From NCBI GenBank assembly GCA_910577645.1, contig CAJTOL010000001.1, positions 186,001-250,000 on the forward strand: a stretch of DNA of 64,000 nucleotides, read 5' to 3'. The position numbers and the translations under genes are program-made. Numbering within the stretch: position 1 is the stretch's first letter; each line of letters opens with the position of its first letter. A model generated the notes under the pieces. That model saw only the letters and a program-made list of their open reading frames with translations. It made no database searches and had not been told where the DNA came from. This stretch comes from an uncultured Lachnospiraceae bacterium (lineage in GTDB: Bacteria; Bacillota; Clostridia; Lachnospirales; Lachnospiraceae). This document shows positions 9,268 through 19,361 of this stretch, piece by piece.

Positions 9268-10260
9268 ATGGCAGAGAAAATATTGGAAGTTAAAAATTTA
9301 AAGACCTATTTCCGCACCGACGCAGGACTTACCAAGGCGGTAAACGACGTGTCTTTCTCCGTTGAGAGAGGAAAAACCCTGGGGATTGTAGGAGAGTCCG
9401 GCTGCGGAAAAAGTATTACCTCCCTGTCTATTATGGGCCTGGTAGAGACTCCTCCCGGAGTAATTGCCGGCGGTGAGATTATCCTGGACGGACAGGATTT
9501 GCTGAAGAAAACTGACGATGAAATGCGGGCCATTCGGGGAAAGAAAATTGCTATGATTTTCCAAGAGCCTATGACCTCCTTAAACCCGGTATTTACCATC
9601 GGGCAGCAGCTTGTGGAAGCGCTGATGCTTCACGAGAAGATAACCAAGCAGCAGGCAAAGGAGAAGGCTGTTGAAATGCTGAAGCTGGTAAGGATTCCTC
9701 TGGCAGAGAAGCGCTTTAACGAGTATCCTCATCAGCTGTCCGGCGGTATGCGGCAGAGAGTTATGATTGCCATGGCCCTGTGCTGCGATCCGGAGCTTCT
9801 GATTTGTGATGAACCAACCACGGCTCTGGACGTTACCATTCAGGCCCAGATCCTGGAGCTGATTAATGAGCTAAAGGAAAAGACCGGAGCTTCTGTTATG
9901 ATGATTACCCACGATTTGGGGGTGATTGCCGAGGTTGCGGATGATGTGATGGTTATGTACGCCGGAAAGGTGGTGGAGCATGCTACCTGCGACCAGATTT
10001 TTGACAAGCCCATGCATCCCTATACTTATGGCCTGATGAATTGCATCCCGAAACTGGACGGGGATGACACAAAGGAATTAAGCGTTATTGAAGGCATGGT
10101 GCCCAGCTTTGATGATATGCCCAAAGGCTGCGCTTTCTGCCCCAGATGTCCGGAAGCGATGGATATCTGCAGGGAGAAGATGCCCAAACTTGCCTGGACA
10201 GAGGGGCGGGAGGTGCGCTGCTTTAAATATACGGAAGAATGGGAGGAGAATGTGGAATGA
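9268..10260 (+). CDS. Peptide ABC transporter ATPase, DppD/OppD type
   Basis: One of the two ATPases of the importer. I prefer ATG 9268 over the in-frame ATG at 9253, because GGAGG (9255-9259) is then a properly spaced ribosome site. The 330-aa product has Walker A GESGCGKS (residues 42-49), the signature LSGGMRQR, Walker [13 protein letters not shown], and the OppD C-terminal extension with a Cys cluster ([14 protein letters not shown]) that in this family can hold an iron-sulfur cluster. Its stop overlaps the start of the partner ATPase gene by four bases (ATGA). Confidence 0.94.
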   Translation: MAEKILEVKNLKTYFRTDAGLTKAVNDVSFSVERGKTLGIVGESGCGKSITSLSIMGLVETPPGVIAGGEIILDGQDLLKKTDDEMRAIRGKKIAMIFQEPMTSLNPVFTIGQQLVEALMLHEKITKQQAKEKAVEMLKLVRIPLAEKRFNEYPHQLSGGMRQRVMIAMALCCDPELLICDEPTTALDVTIQAQILELINELKEKTGASVMMITHDLGVIAEVADDVMVMYAGKVVEHATCDQIFDKPMHPYTYGLMNCIPKLDGDDTKELSVIEGMVPSFDDMPKGCAFCPRCPEAMDICREKMPKLAWTEGREVRCFKYTEEWEENVE

Positions 10261-11261
10261 GTGAAGTGATGAATCAGGCCCCTCTGCTGGAGGTCCGCAA
10301 TTTAAGGAAACTGTTTCAGGCCAAATCCTCCTTCTTTGCAAAGGAAAAGACCTTTATCAAAGCAGTCGATGACGTATCCTTTACCTTGATGCCCCAGGAG
10401 ACCTTGGGGGTGGTAGGAGAATCCGGCTGCGGCAAGTCCACGATGGGACGATCTGTCCTCAGGCTGATCCAGCCTACTTCAGGGGAGATTTTCTACAAGG
10501 GACAGGATTTTATGAAAGCCAGCGGCAATGAGCTGCGTAAAATGCGGGCGGACATGCAGATTATTTTTCAGGATCCTTATGCGTCCTTAAACCCCAGAAT
10601 GACCATTGGCGAGGTTATCACCGAGCCCTTAAATATTCAGAAGAGGTATGCCAGCAAGGAGGAAGCCAGGGAGCAGGTATTAAAAGTAATGGAAGTGGTT
10701 GGGCTGAATCCCAAATATTATAACCGCTATCCTCATGAGTTTTCCGGAGGACAGCGTCAGAGAATCGGCATTGCCCGTGCAATTGTGTTAAAACCGTCAC
10801 TGGTGGTTTGTGACGAGCCGGTTTCTGCACTGGACGTCTCGATTCAGTCCCAGGTATTAAATCTGCTGCGCCGGCTTCAGTCCTCTATGGGAATGGCATA
10901 TATTTTTATTTCTCATAACTTAAGCGTTATCAAACACATTTCCGACCGCGTTATGGTAATGTATCTGGGGCATGTGGTGGAGATGGGGGAAAAGAAGGAC
11001 TTGTTTGACAATCCCAGCCATCCTTATACCCAGGCGCTGCTGTCTGCAATCCCCATGCCGGAGCGCCACAGCACCAGAAAGAAAATCATCCTGCAGGGAG
11101 ATCTTCCCAGCCCGGCAAATCCGCCGTCAGGATGTATTTTCCACACCCGCTGCTTTATGGCTCAGGACATTTGCTCCACCCAGTCTCCGGAATTAAAGGA
11201 TTTGGGGAACGGCCATATGTGTGCGTGTCACTTTTGCGGACAGTGTAAAGAGACGCAGTAA
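10257..11261 (+). CDS. Peptide ABC transporter ATPase, DppF/OppF type
   Basis: This is the second ATPase. ATG 10257 is chosen because GGGAGGAG lies 8 bases upstream and it forms the typical ATGA overlap; an in-frame ATG at 10239 lacks such a site. The protein (334 aa) has Walker A GESGCGKS (54-61), signature FSGGQRQR, Walker [13 protein letters not shown] and the C-terminal Cys segment [15 protein letters not shown] short hairpin (CTGCCCA/TGGGCAG, 11280-11295) separates it from the epimerase gene but has no strong T-run, so the operon probably continues. Confidence 0.94.
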   Translation: MSEVMNQAPLLEVRNLRKLFQAKSSFFAKEKTFIKAVDDVSFTLMPQETLGVVGESGCGKSTMGRSVLRLIQPTSGEIFYKGQDFMKASGNELRKMRADMQIIFQDPYASLNPRMTIGEVITEPLNIQKRYASKEEAREQVLKVMEVVGLNPKYYNRYPHEFSGGQRQRIGIARAIVLKPSLVVCDEPVSALDVSIQSQVLNLLRRLQSSMGMAYIFISHNLSVIKHISDRVMVMYLGHVVEMGEKKDLFDNPSHPYTQALLSAIPMPERHSTRKKIILQGDLPSPANPPSGCIFHTRCFMAQDICSTQSPELKDLGNGHMCACHFCGQCKETQ

Positions 11262-11325
11262 TACCCGATGAAGCAGACCCTGCCCACTTGGGCAGACTTT
11301 ATGTCAGGAAAGAGGAAAATATAAG

Positions 11326-12411
11326 ATGAAAATTACGGATATAAAAACACACATCATGCAGGTGCCTCTGGTACGTCCCTTCCGGATTTCCCTTGGAGTG
11401 ATTACCCATGCGGTAAGCTGTCTGGTTGAAATGGAGACAGACGCGGGAATTACCGGATACGGAGAAGGCTCTCCGGGTCCCCTGATTACCGGCGAGAATC
11501 TGGGGGGCACGGTAGAAAGCATCCGGGTATTGAGAGAAAAGCTGATTGGCATGGACCCCAGAGATATTGAAGGGGTTTATACGGTGATGAACCGCTCCAT
11601 TGCTTATGCAGGCGCAGCCAAAGCGGCCATAGATATTGCCTGCCACGACATTATAGGGAAAGCGTGCGGGATGCCCTTATATAAGGTTCTGGGGGGATTA
11701 AACAATTCTATTGAGACAGATATGACGGTAGGCATTGATGAGCCAAAAGTCATGGCTGCCAGAGCCAAAGCCCATGTGGAAGCCGGATTTAATGTGATTA
11801 AGACAAAAGTGGGGGCCGGTATTGCCGATGACCTGGCCAGAGTAAAGGCTATCCGGGAGGCGGTAGGAGGAGACGTAAAGATCCGTCTGGACGCCAATCA
11901 GGGCTGGCATGCCAAGGAGGCTGTGGCCCTTTTGGATCGCCTTAATGAATACGATATCGAATTGGTAGAGCAGCCGGTTCCCAGATATGATTTTGAGGGC
12001 TTAAAATATGTAACTGCCCACAGCAGCGTGCCGGTAATGGCAGACGAAAGCTGCTGGGATTCCAAGGACGCTTTGAAGCTGGTTTCTGAGCGGGCAGTGG
12101 ATTACATCAATATTAAGCTGATGAAGTGCGGCGGCTTGTATGAAGCAAAGAAGATTGTGAATATTGCGGAAGCTGCCGGAGTAGAAGTAATGCTGGGCTG
12201 TATGGCGGAGGAAAGCGGAATTGCCATCAATGCCGCCGCCGCTCTGGGCGCTGCCTTAAAGAACATTACCAGGGCAGATTTAGACGCCAGCTTCTCTTTA
12301 TCCCAATTGCCTTATGAAGGCGGGTTTACCATTGAAAATACCAGAAACCTGATTCTTTCCGAGGAACCGGGTCTGGGACTGAAAAGGCTTAGGGAGGAAA
12401 TGCTCCAGTGA
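11326..12411 (+). CDS. Dipeptide epimerase (L-Ala-D/L-Glu type), enolase superfamily
   Basis: Members of this family invert the alpha carbon of the second residue of dipeptides such as L-Ala-D-Glu from peptidoglycan. The 361-aa protein has all muconate-lactonizing subgroup catalytic positions: the KTK pair (Lys159, Lys161), metal ligands Asp189 (LDANQGW), Glu215 (VEQP) and Asp240 (ADES), and Lys264 (NIKLMKCGG). A DLD pair at 318-320 fits the D-x-D motif that binds the dipeptide amino group in true dipeptide epimerases. Its place behind a dipeptide importer parallels the Bacillus dpp-ykf arrangement and supports a murein-peptide salvage role. The exact dipeptide remains inferred. Confidence 0.85.
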   Translation: MKITDIKTHIMQVPLVRPFRISLGVITHAVSCLVEMETDAGITGYGEGSPGPLITGENLGGTVESIRVLREKLIGMDPRDIEGVYTVMNRSIAYAGAAKAAIDIACHDIIGKACGMPLYKVLGGLNNSIETDMTVGIDEPKVMAARAKAHVEAGFNVIKTKVGAGIADDLARVKAIREAVGGDVKIRLDANQGWHAKEAVALLDRLNEYDIELVEQPVPRYDFEGLKYVTAHSSVPVMADESCWDSKDALKLVSERAVDYINIKLMKCGGLYEAKKIVNIAEAAGVEVMLGCMAEESGIAINAAAALGAALKNITRADLDASFSLSQLPYEGGFTIENTRNLILSEEPGLGLKRLREEMLQ

Positions 12412-13844
12412 AAAAACTGACTGCCGACGGATTAAAGCAACTTGAAGAATTAACAGAAAAAATCATGGAGGACTCCGGGGCAAGAGGGATCGCCATTGGC
12501 ATCGTAAATGCAAAAGGGGAAATCCAGTATGAGAAGTACTTCGGATGGCGGGACGCAGAAAAGAAGCTGCCTATTAACCGGGATACGGTTTTTGGTATGG
12601 CATCAGTAACCAAGTCTATTACTTCTCTGGCGATTATGCAGATGCAGATGGAAGGGATCCTGTCTGTGGAGGATCCGGTCAGGGACTATATCCCGGAGTT
12701 TTCCAATAAAGGTCAGAAAGAACTGGTGCGGATTTGGCATCTGCTATGCCACAGCGGAGGATTTTTCCCCCTGTCCCGTATTGTGGTAGACAAAACTGCA
12801 CAGGAAATGGGAATTGAGGACAGTCTGGCTCAGGAACTGATTTACCGGGATGACTTTGCAGACGAAGGCGTCCGCCGGGTAGCAGGCCGCCTAGATAACC
12901 AGACCCGGTTTACCGGAAGGCCCGGCCAGCGATTAAGCTACTGCAACGATGGTTTTGGACTGCTGTCCGACATTGTACGCCGCCATTCAGACTGCCGGAG
13001 CTTTGCGGAATATCTGGACAAACACATTTTAAAACCGTTGGATATGACCCGCAGCAACATCAGCTTTATCAGGAACAGCCTGGATGAAAACGCTTCGGTT
13101 CTTTATACCAAAGAAAACGGCAAATGGAGAGCCGACAAGGATTTTCAGAACAACGCCTTTGTTCTTCACGGCGGCGGCGGGCTGAAATCCACCCTGGGAG
13201 ATATGATGAAATATGCGGTTATGTATTTAAATCAGGGTATGGGACAAAACGGAACCAGGATTATTGACAAATACTCCATTGAGGAAATGTGTAAACCGCG
13301 CCAGGTGATGAAGCCGGGGGTGTACTATGGCTATGGGCTGGAATCCAGCCAGATGGGGGATATTACGGTTATAGAGCACGGAGGAAGCCTGCCTGGCGTT
13401 TCTTCCAACTTTGCCTTTGCTCCCCAGGCGGAAGCAGGGGTGGTAGTGCTGTGTAATACCATGGACGTCCCGGCTTACGCCATCTCCGAAGCTGCTATGC
13501 GGCTGTGCTGCGGCCTTCCTGTTGAAAATAAGAGGCCGGACCATCAGAAACGCTGCTGGACCGGGGAAGAAAAGGAGCAGATAACGGGAACCTATGTTTC
13601 GGGTGAAGGCGATACCTTTACCATAAGGGAGGATAAGGATGGAGAACTGCTTCTTACCCTTAACGGAACAGAGACAAAAGTTATGTCCATTGCTCCTTGG
13701 CAGGGTTGTATCTGCAAGAAGTATACAGACGTCTATCTGACAGTATTCCGGGATGAAAACCAAAAAGTATTCTGTGCTCAGTGTGGCAGCCGCATTTTTC
13801 CAAAGACCATGTCTGAGGAAGAATGGGACAAAGTAAGACTTTAG
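12408..13844 (+). CDS. Serine hydrolase of the beta-lactamase / D-aminopeptidase fold
   Basis: The gene starts with GTG inside the epimerase stop (GTGA overlap), so the two are coupled. The 478-aa protein has the class C-type catalytic set: SVTK (Ser66-Lys69), YCN as the Tyr-x-Asn motif, and HGG as the KTG equivalent (VIEHGGSLPG), followed by a C-terminal beta domain of about 110 residues. There is no signal peptide, so it is likely cytosolic. Family members include esterases, D-amino-acid peptidases and carboxypeptidases. The operon suggests a peptidase acting on imported or epimerised peptides, but this is inference. It is less likely to be an antibiotic-inactivating lactamase, since it would be cytosolic. 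Confidence 0.8.
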   Translation: MKKLTADGLKQLEELTEKIMEDSGARGIAIGIVNAKGEIQYEKYFGWRDAEKKLPINRDTVFGMASVTKSITSLAIMQMQMEGILSVEDPVRDYIPEFSNKGQKELVRIWHLLCHSGGFFPLSRIVVDKTAQEMGIEDSLAQELIYRDDFADEGVRRVAGRLDNQTRFTGRPGQRLSYCNDGFGLLSDIVRRHSDCRSFAEYLDKHILKPLDMTRSNISFIRNSLDENASVLYTKENGKWRADKDFQNNAFVLHGGGGLKSTLGDMMKYAVMYLNQGMGQNGTRIIDKYSIEEMCKPRQVMKPGVYYGYGLESSQMGDITVIEHGGSLPGVSSNFAFAPQAEAGVVVLCNTMDVPAYAISEAAMRLCCGLPVENKRPDHQKRCWTGEEKEQITGTYVSGEGDTFTIREDKDGELLLTLNGTETKVMSIAPWQGCICKKYTDVYLTVFRDENQKVFCAQCGSRIFPKTMSEEEWDKVRL

Positions 13845-13870
13845 AGCTGCCAAAATAAAATGATTTATAC

Positions 13871-13926
13871 AGGGGATGAGGTAAAATGAGAGAAAGGCCA
13901 ATGGCTTCATTTTGCCCCATCCCCTT
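13871..13926 (+). terminator. Hairpin ending the dipeptide operon
   Basis: A long stem with G-U pairs (AGGGGATGAGGTAAAATGA with TCATTTTGCCCCATCCCCT) lies about 25 bases after the serine hydrolase stop. The following bases are TGTGT rather than a T-run, so it may act as a weak or factor-assisted terminator. Confidence 0.5.
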
Positions 13927-13957
13927 GTGTACACTTATCAAAGCTGTCTGCCGGTGC

Positions 13958-13986
13958 TTGCGGCTGTCCGCCATTTGTGGTATACT
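13958..13986 (+). promoter_or_regulatory. Promoter of the glycan operon
   Basis: TTGCGG (13958-13963), 17-base spacer, TATACT (13981-13986). It is the only convincing promoter I see before the very long run of glycan genes that follows. Confidence 0.6.
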
Positions 13987-14064
13987 GCCCATATAATGCG
14001 CTTAGTGTGCCGTGGGCCTGGTTGATTTTCTGTGGCAGACAAAGAGGAGCGCTTCGGAGGCGTC

Positions 14065-15390
14065 ATGTCGGAGTTAGAAAGTAAATTGGCTATAAAGGTT
14101 GAAAATATAACCAAAATATATAAATTATATGACAAGCCCATTGACAGGCTGAAAGAGTCCTTAAGTCCTGGAAAAAAAGAGTACCATAAGGATTTCTATG
14201 CCTTAAATGAGCTTTCTTTTCATGTGGAGAAAGGACAAACCGTTGGAATTATCGGCACCAATGGTTCCGGCAAATCCACCATTTTAAAAATCATTACCGG
14301 AGTTTTAACCCCCACCACCGGACAGGTAGAGGTAAACGGCAAAATTTCCGCACTGTTAGAGCTGGGGGCCGGATTTAATATGGATTATACCGGGATTGAA
14401 AATATTTACATGAATGGCACCATGATGGGCTATTCTAAAAAGGAGATGGACGAGAAACTCCAGGATATCCTGGAATTTGCGGAGATTGGAGATTTTGTCT
14501 ACCAGCCGGTAAAAACCTATTCCAGCGGCATGTTTGTCCGGCTGGCTTTTGCTTTGGCTATCAACGTGGAGCCGGAGATTTTGATTGTAGACGAGGCCCT
14601 TTCTGTAGGCGATGTGTTTTTTCAATCCAAATGCTACCGCCGCATGGAGGAAATCCGCCAAAGGGGAACCACCATTCTCATGGTTACTCACGATATGGGA
14701 AGCATTATCAAGTACTGCGATAAAGTAGTCCTGCTGAACAAAGGGAATTTTGTGGCCGAGGGAAGCGCCGGTCATATGGTGGATTTATATAAGAAAATTC
14801 TGGCGGGCCAGATGGAATCCCTGGATGCAGAGCTGGCGGAGGAGAAGGATGGAGCCGCCGGGAACAACGGCCGGACTGACCTGGAAATGACGGATTTTTC
14901 GGCAGACGCTTCTCTCATGAAAACCAAACTTACCATCAACGCCAACCGTACCGAGTACGGCGACGGCCGGGCAGAGATTTATGATCTGGGACTGTTTGAC
15001 GGGCGGGGGAATTTAACCAATCTTCTGATAAAGGGCGAAATGTTTACCATCCGGGAATGTATCCGCTTTCATGCAGACATTGAGACCCCCATTTTTACCT
15101 ATACCATTAAGGACAAAAAGGGTACAGATTTAACCGGAACCAATACCATGTTTGAGGGGACGGACATCCGCCCGGTAAAAAGCGGAGATGAATATCAGGT
15201 GGAATTTACCCAGAAAATGACTCTTCAGGGCGGCGAATATCTGCTGTCCATGAGCTGCACCGGATTTGAGCACGGGGAACATGTGGTTTACCACCGGCTT
15301 TATGACGTAGCCAATTTGACAGTAATTTCCAACAAAAATACGGTGGGAATCTATGATATGGAATCCCAGGTAAAGGCAGTGAAGCGATGA
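14065..15390 (+). CDS. Polysaccharide-export ABC ATPase with carbohydrate-binding C-domain (Wzt-like)
   Basis: The N-terminal 240 residues are the ATPase of Wzt/TagH-type glycan exporters: Walker A GTNGSGKS (64-71), the GAGFNMDYTGIENIY segment typical of this subfamily, signature YSSGMFVRLAF and Walker B ILIVDEALSVGD. The C-terminal part (about 290-440) looks like the Wzt beta-sandwich that recognises the glycan end. ATG 14065 is preferred for the GGAGG at 14056-14060 although spacing is short; an in-frame GTG at 14032 is the alternative. No Wzm/TagG permease is adjacent, which is unusual since the pair is normally encoded together. It overlaps the next gene by four bases. Confidence 0.88.
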   Translation: MSELESKLAIKVENITKIYKLYDKPIDRLKESLSPGKKEYHKDFYALNELSFHVEKGQTVGIIGTNGSGKSTILKIITGVLTPTTGQVEVNGKISALLELGAGFNMDYTGIENIYMNGTMMGYSKKEMDEKLQDILEFAEIGDFVYQPVKTYSSGMFVRLAFALAINVEPEILIVDEALSVGDVFFQSKCYRRMEEIRQRGTTILMVTHDMGSIIKYCDKVVLLNKGNFVAEGSAGHMVDLYKKILAGQMESLDAELAEEKDGAAGNNGRTDLEMTDFSADASLMKTKLTINANRTEYGDGRAEIYDLGLFDGRGNLTNLLIKGEMFTIRECIRFHADIETPIFTYTIKDKKGTDLTGTNTMFEGTDIRPVKSGDEYQVEFTQKMTLQGGEYLLSMSCTGFEHGEHVVYHRLYDVANLTVISNKNTVGIYDMESQVKAVKR

Positions 15391-16196
15391 AAGACATTAG
15401 CTATGATATTTTAGAATTATTAGAAAAATACGGTTCAGACCCGGAGGGAATCCAAAAGGCGCTGGAGTCGGAAAAAGCTCCGGAGGTTCTCTACGCTTTG
15501 TCCCCCATCCGGGAGAACCTTTTGGAGTGGTATGAGTGGAACCCTTCCGGCCGCCTGCTGCAGATAGGGGCCGATTACGGGGCTCTTACCGGTATGCTGG
15601 CAGAGAAGCTGGGGGAGGTATCGGTCTGGGATGTAAGGGATGAAGATCTGGAAGTAGTGAAACGCCGCTGCCCGGAGGCAGAAAACATCCGGCTTATGAA
15701 GCGCGCCTTTTTGGAAGATCTGCCGGAAAGCTCTTTTGACTATATTTTGATCCCGGAATTCCGCCGGGATTTGATGCCGGAAAAGGGCGAGGAGGGAATA
15801 AAGGCCCTGTTTGCAGGGCTGAAAAAGCTCTTAAAACCAGGGGGAAGCCTTTTGGCGGCAGGATTTAACCGTATCGGCCTTCGCACCTTTGCGGGAGCAG
15901 AATCGGACCAGGAGGCGGAAACTCTTACCTGGCGGCTTATCAGAGAGGTTTCCGGAGAGTGCCTGGAGGGGACGGAACCTAAGATTTACTATCCGGTGCC
16001 GGATCACCGGCTTCCTGTGGCCATCTATTCGGATCACCGGCTTCCTGCAAAAGGGGAGCTGCCCAACCTTTCTATGATCTATGACAGGCCCGGATACCGG
16101 TACTTTAATGAGGAGGCCGGTTTTGACCGGCTTTTGCAGGAAGGCCAGTTTTCTCAATTTGCAGATTCTTATCTGGTAATTTGGGAGAAAATTTGA
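15387..16196 (+). CDS. SAM-dependent methyltransferase-like protein
   Basis: The 269-aa protein has a class I methyltransferase core: RLLQIGADYGALTGMLA (motif I, residues about 56-72), VWDVRD at the end of strand 2, and SFDYILIPEF as motif IV, then KKLLKPGGSLLAAG. In glycan loci such genes often methylate a sugar or cap a chain, which would suit the Wzt-like protein upstream, but the acceptor is unknown. It starts within the wzt stop codon (ATGA). Inside the gene an 18-base sequence is repeated exactly at 16000-16017 and 16030-16047, giving two DHRLP peptides ten residues apart. Confidence 0.7.
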   Translation: MKDISYDILELLEKYGSDPEGIQKALESEKAPEVLYALSPIRENLLEWYEWNPSGRLLQIGADYGALTGMLAEKLGEVSVWDVRDEDLEVVKRRCPEAENIRLMKRAFLEDLPESSFDYILIPEFRRDLMPEKGEEGIKALFAGLKKLLKPGGSLLAAGFNRIGLRTFAGAESDQEAETLTWRLIREVSGECLEGTEPKIYYPVPDHRLPVAIYSDHRLPAKGELPNLSMIYDRPGYRYFNEEAGFDRLLQEGQFSQFADSYLVIWEKI

Positions 16197-16253
16197 AAGG
16201 AAACCTCCAAATCTGCCTGGGTGACGGGGCAGATGGGCCAGAAAGAGGAAAGA

Positions 16254-19200
16254 ATGAAAGAGACAATTTTTGTAAAATATAACCGAACCCGAAGAGAAGC
16301 CTTTCAGATCCGAACCGGCATAATCGAGGAGAACGGGGTCAGATGGGTGGAAAAGACAGCTCTTACAGACAGGGCGTCAGAGCATATCCGGCTTCTGAAA
16401 GAGAAAAAACAGCAGCTAAGGGACTGCTATCAGAATATTTTGGCAACAGAGGTGGAGATTAGCCAGGACGGCTCCACGGCCAGGTTCCCCTTTATAGAGG
16501 GGGAGACTCTGGGGGAAATCCTGGGACGGCAGATTCAGGATGGGACTGCGCCTGTATCCGCCATTACAGAAACCATGAACCGGGTGTTTGCCGTGCCGGA
16601 GGAGAGGATGAGGGAGTTTGTTCCCACGCCGGAATTTTACCGGGTATTTGGAGAAAAGGGGAGTTTTCAGGATCAGTCCTATCCGGTAACCAATTTAGAC
16701 GGCCTTTTTGAGAATTTGATGGTAGATAAGGACGGCGCAATCTGGGCCATTGACTATGAGTGGGTCTTTGACTTTCCCGTCCCTGCCGGATTTGTCCGCT
16801 ACCGGAACCTGGCATATTTCTACTACCGGTATGAAAAGGTTATGAAGTACAAGAACCTGGTTGAGTTTTTGGAGGACTTTGGGATTGACGGGAGAAAGGC
16901 GGTTCTTTACGGCCATATGGAGGAAGCCTTTCAGGCCTATGTCCATGGGGACAGTACCGGAGGGTATTTAAAGAATTATGAACAGAGAATCGTTACCGGA
17001 GAAGAATTAAAGAAACGGGATCAGGATTTTCAGAGGGCAATGGAGCGGATCCTGGTTCTCCAGGAAGAAGAGGAGGAGCGCAATCTCACCATCCGGAAGA
17101 ATCAGGAGACTATGCGCCTGACCAATAACCATGTGGCGAATTTGGAGATTATCATCCGGGATCTGCGGCATGAGATCGAAGAGATGAGCAAAGTCATTAC
17201 CTATCTAAACAGCCATGAAGCTCTGATTTACAAGGTTTACCGCAAATTTTCAGCAGTAGCGCTCCGCTATTTCCCCAAGGGGACGCGGCGGCACAAGGCG
17301 TTAAAATATGCAGTGGGAACCATCCGGCATCCCGGCTACTATGGCCGGCTGTATTTTACCAGGGAAGGACGCAACCGGATAGAGGGGGATTTTAAAATCG
17401 GACAGGCTTACCGGGAGACAGGACGCTTGGTATTTCCCAGGGCAGAGCAGCCGGAGGTTTCCGTCATTATCCCGGTTTATAACCAGATCCACTATACCTA
17501 TGCCTGTTTAAAATCCATTTTGGAGCATACAAAAGGGGTAACCTATGAGATTATTATTGCAGACGATGTCTCCACAGACGCTACGGCAGAGCTCTCTAAA
17601 TTTGCAGAAAATCTGGTAATCAGCCGCAATAAGGAAAACCAGGGCTTTCTCCGAAACTGCAACCAGGCGGCAGGGAAAGCCAGAGGCCGGTATCTTATGT
17701 TTTTAAACAACGATACTCAGGTTACCGAAGGCTGGCTCAGTTCTCTGGTGGAGCTGATTCAATCCGATCCCGCCATAGGCATGGTGGGATCCAAGCTGGT
17801 TTATCCTGACGGACGTCTCCAGGAGGCGGGAGGAATTCTTTGGAGTGACGGTTCCGGCTGGAATTACGGCAGGCTGGACAATCCGGAAAAGGCAGAGTAT
17901 AACTATGTAAAAGATGTGGATTATATCTCCGGCGCCGCTATTTTGCTGTCCAGGGATCTCTGGGAGAAAATAGGCGGCTTTGATGAACGGTTTGCCCCGG
18001 CTTACTGCGAGGATTCGGATTTGGCCTTTGAGGTGAGAAAGGCAGGATACCGGGTGGTGTACCAGCCCCTTTCCAGGGTAATCCATTTTGAAGGCATTTC
18101 CAATGGAACAGATGTCAACGGATCCGGGCTAAAGCGGTATCAGGTGGAAAACAGCCAAAAATTAAAAGAAAAATGGGCGGATGAGTTTAAAAAACAGTCT
18201 GTCAATGACGGCAATCCCAACCCCTTTAAGGCCAGGGAGAGAAGCCAGAGAAAACCGGTGATTCTGGTGGTGGATCACTATGTTCCCACTTTTGACAGGG
18301 ATGCAGGATCTAAGACCACCTATCAGTATATAAAAATGTTTATCCAAAAGGGATTTTCCGTAAAATTCCTGGGAGACAATTTCCTCCACGAAGAGCCCTA
18401 TTCCACGGCCCTCCAGCAGATGGGGGTGGAAATCCTTTACGGGGCCGAGTATCAGACCGGCATCTGGGACTGGCTGGAGAAAAACGGGAAAGAAATTGAT
18501 TTTGCCTATTTAAACCGTCCTCACATTGCTACAAAATATGTGGATTTTATTAAAGAGCACACCGATATCAAGGTAATCTATTACGGCCATGATCTGCATT
18601 TTCTGCGCCTGGGCCGGGAATATGAGCTGACCGGGGATATTAAAATTAAGAAAGAAGCGGACTACTGGCGGGCCATTGAGCTTTCTATGATGGAAAAGGC
18701 GGCGGTGTCCTATTACCCTTCCTGTGTGGAGGAAAACGCGATTCACAAAATCAATCCGTCCATAAATGTAAAGGCCATTACTGCTTATGTTTATGACAAA
18801 TTCCTGGACAGCATTGAGAAAGACTTTGAAAAAAGGGAAGGACTGGTATTTGTAGGGGGCTTTGCCCATCCGCCTAATGCAGATGCGGTTTTATGGTTTG
18901 CAGAGGAGATTTTCCCCTTGATCCGCAGACAGCTTCCGGATATGAAATTTTATGTGGTGGGTTCTAAGGTTACAGAAGAAATTAAGGCTTTGGAGCAGCC
19001 GGGAAACGGAATTGTGATCAAAGGCTTTGTAAGTGATGAAGAATTGGAAGCAATCTATCAGCAGTGCCGGATTGTTGTGGTTCCTCTGCGTTACGGCGCA
19101 GGAGTCAAGGGAAAGGTAGTGGAAGCCATCTATAATGGCGCGCCCATTGTCACTACATCCGTAGGGGCAGAAGGCATACCGGAGGTGGAGAAGACCCTGG

Positions 19201-19361
19201 AGGTAGCCGACGGCGCAGAAGAATTTGCCCAAAAGACCGTGGAACTCTATGAGAACCCGGAGCGGTTAAGAGAATTGTCAGACAGAACCCAGGAATACAT
19301 CCGGGCCAATTTCAGCGTAGACGGGGCCTGGGATGTGGTGAAGGAGGATTTTACCAGATGA
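16254..19361 (+). CDS. Large multidomain glycosyltransferase (kinase-like + GT2 + GT4)
   Basis: ATG 16254 follows AGAGGAA; the in-frame GTG at 16221 has no ribosome site. The 1035-aa protein has three parts. Residues 1-260 resemble the aminoglycoside-phosphotransferase/kinase fold ([20 protein letters not shown] then [11 protein letters not shown]). A helical linker follows. A GT2 domain begins near residue 400 ([23 protein letters not shown], and [16 protein letters not shown]). A GT4/GT-B C-domain runs from about 668, with [18 protein letters not shown] and [18 protein letters not shown]. It is probably cytosolic and may build two consecutive linkages. Donor sugars cannot be read from the sequence. 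Its last codon overlaps the next gene (ATGA). Confidence 0.85.
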   Translation: MKETIFVKYNRTRREAFQIRTGIIEENGVRWVEKTALTDRASEHIRLLKEKKQQLRDCYQNILATEVEISQDGSTARFPFIEGETLGEILGRQIQDGTAPVSAITETMNRVFAVPEERMREFVPTPEFYRVFGEKGSFQDQSYPVTNLDGLFENLMVDKDGAIWAIDYEWVFDFPVPAGFVRYRNLAYFYYRYEKVMKYKNLVEFLEDFGIDGRKAVLYGHMEEAFQAYVHGDSTGGYLKNYEQRIVTGEELKKRDQDFQRAMERILVLQEEEEERNLTIRKNQETMRLTNNHVANLEIIIRDLRHEIEEMSKVITYLNSHEALIYKVYRKFSAVALRYFPKGTRRHKALKYAVGTIRHPGYYGRLYFTREGRNRIEGDFKIGQAYRETGRLVFPRAEQPEVSVIIPVYNQIHYTYACLKSILEHTKGVTYEIIIADDVSTDATAELSKFAENLVISRNKENQGFLRNCNQAAGKARGRYLMFLNNDTQVTEGWLSSLVELIQSDPAIGMVGSKLVYPDGRLQEAGGILWSDGSGWNYGRLDNPEKAEYNYVKDVDYISGAAILLSRDLWEKIGGFDERFAPAYCEDSDLAFEVRKAGYRVVYQPLSRVIHFEGISNGTDVNGSGLKRYQVENSQKLKEKWADEFKKQSVNDGNPNPFKARERSQRKPVILVVDHYVPTFDRDAGSKTTYQYIKMFIQKGFSVKFLGDNFLHEEPYSTALQQMGVEILYGAEYQTGIWDWLEKNGKEIDFAYLNRPHIATKYVDFIKEHTDIKVIYYGHDLHFLRLGREYELTGDIKIKKEADYWRAIELSMMEKAAVSYYPSCVEENAIHKINPSINVKAITAYVYDKFLDSIEKDFEKREGLVFVGGFAHPPNADAVLWFAEEIFPLIRRQLPDMKFYVVGSKVTEEIKALEQPGNGIVIKGFVSDEELEAIYQQCRIVVVPLRYGAGVKGKVVEAIYNGAPIVTTSVGAEGIPEVEKTLEVADGAEEFAQKTVELYENPERLRELSDRTQEYIRANFSVDGAWDVVKEDFTR

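Noticed and set aside
12408..13844. Annotation as an antibiotic beta-lactamase
   Set aside because: It has the SxxK, YxN and HGG pattern but no signal peptide, and it is coupled to a peptide-salvage operon, so a cytosolic peptidase or esterase fits better.
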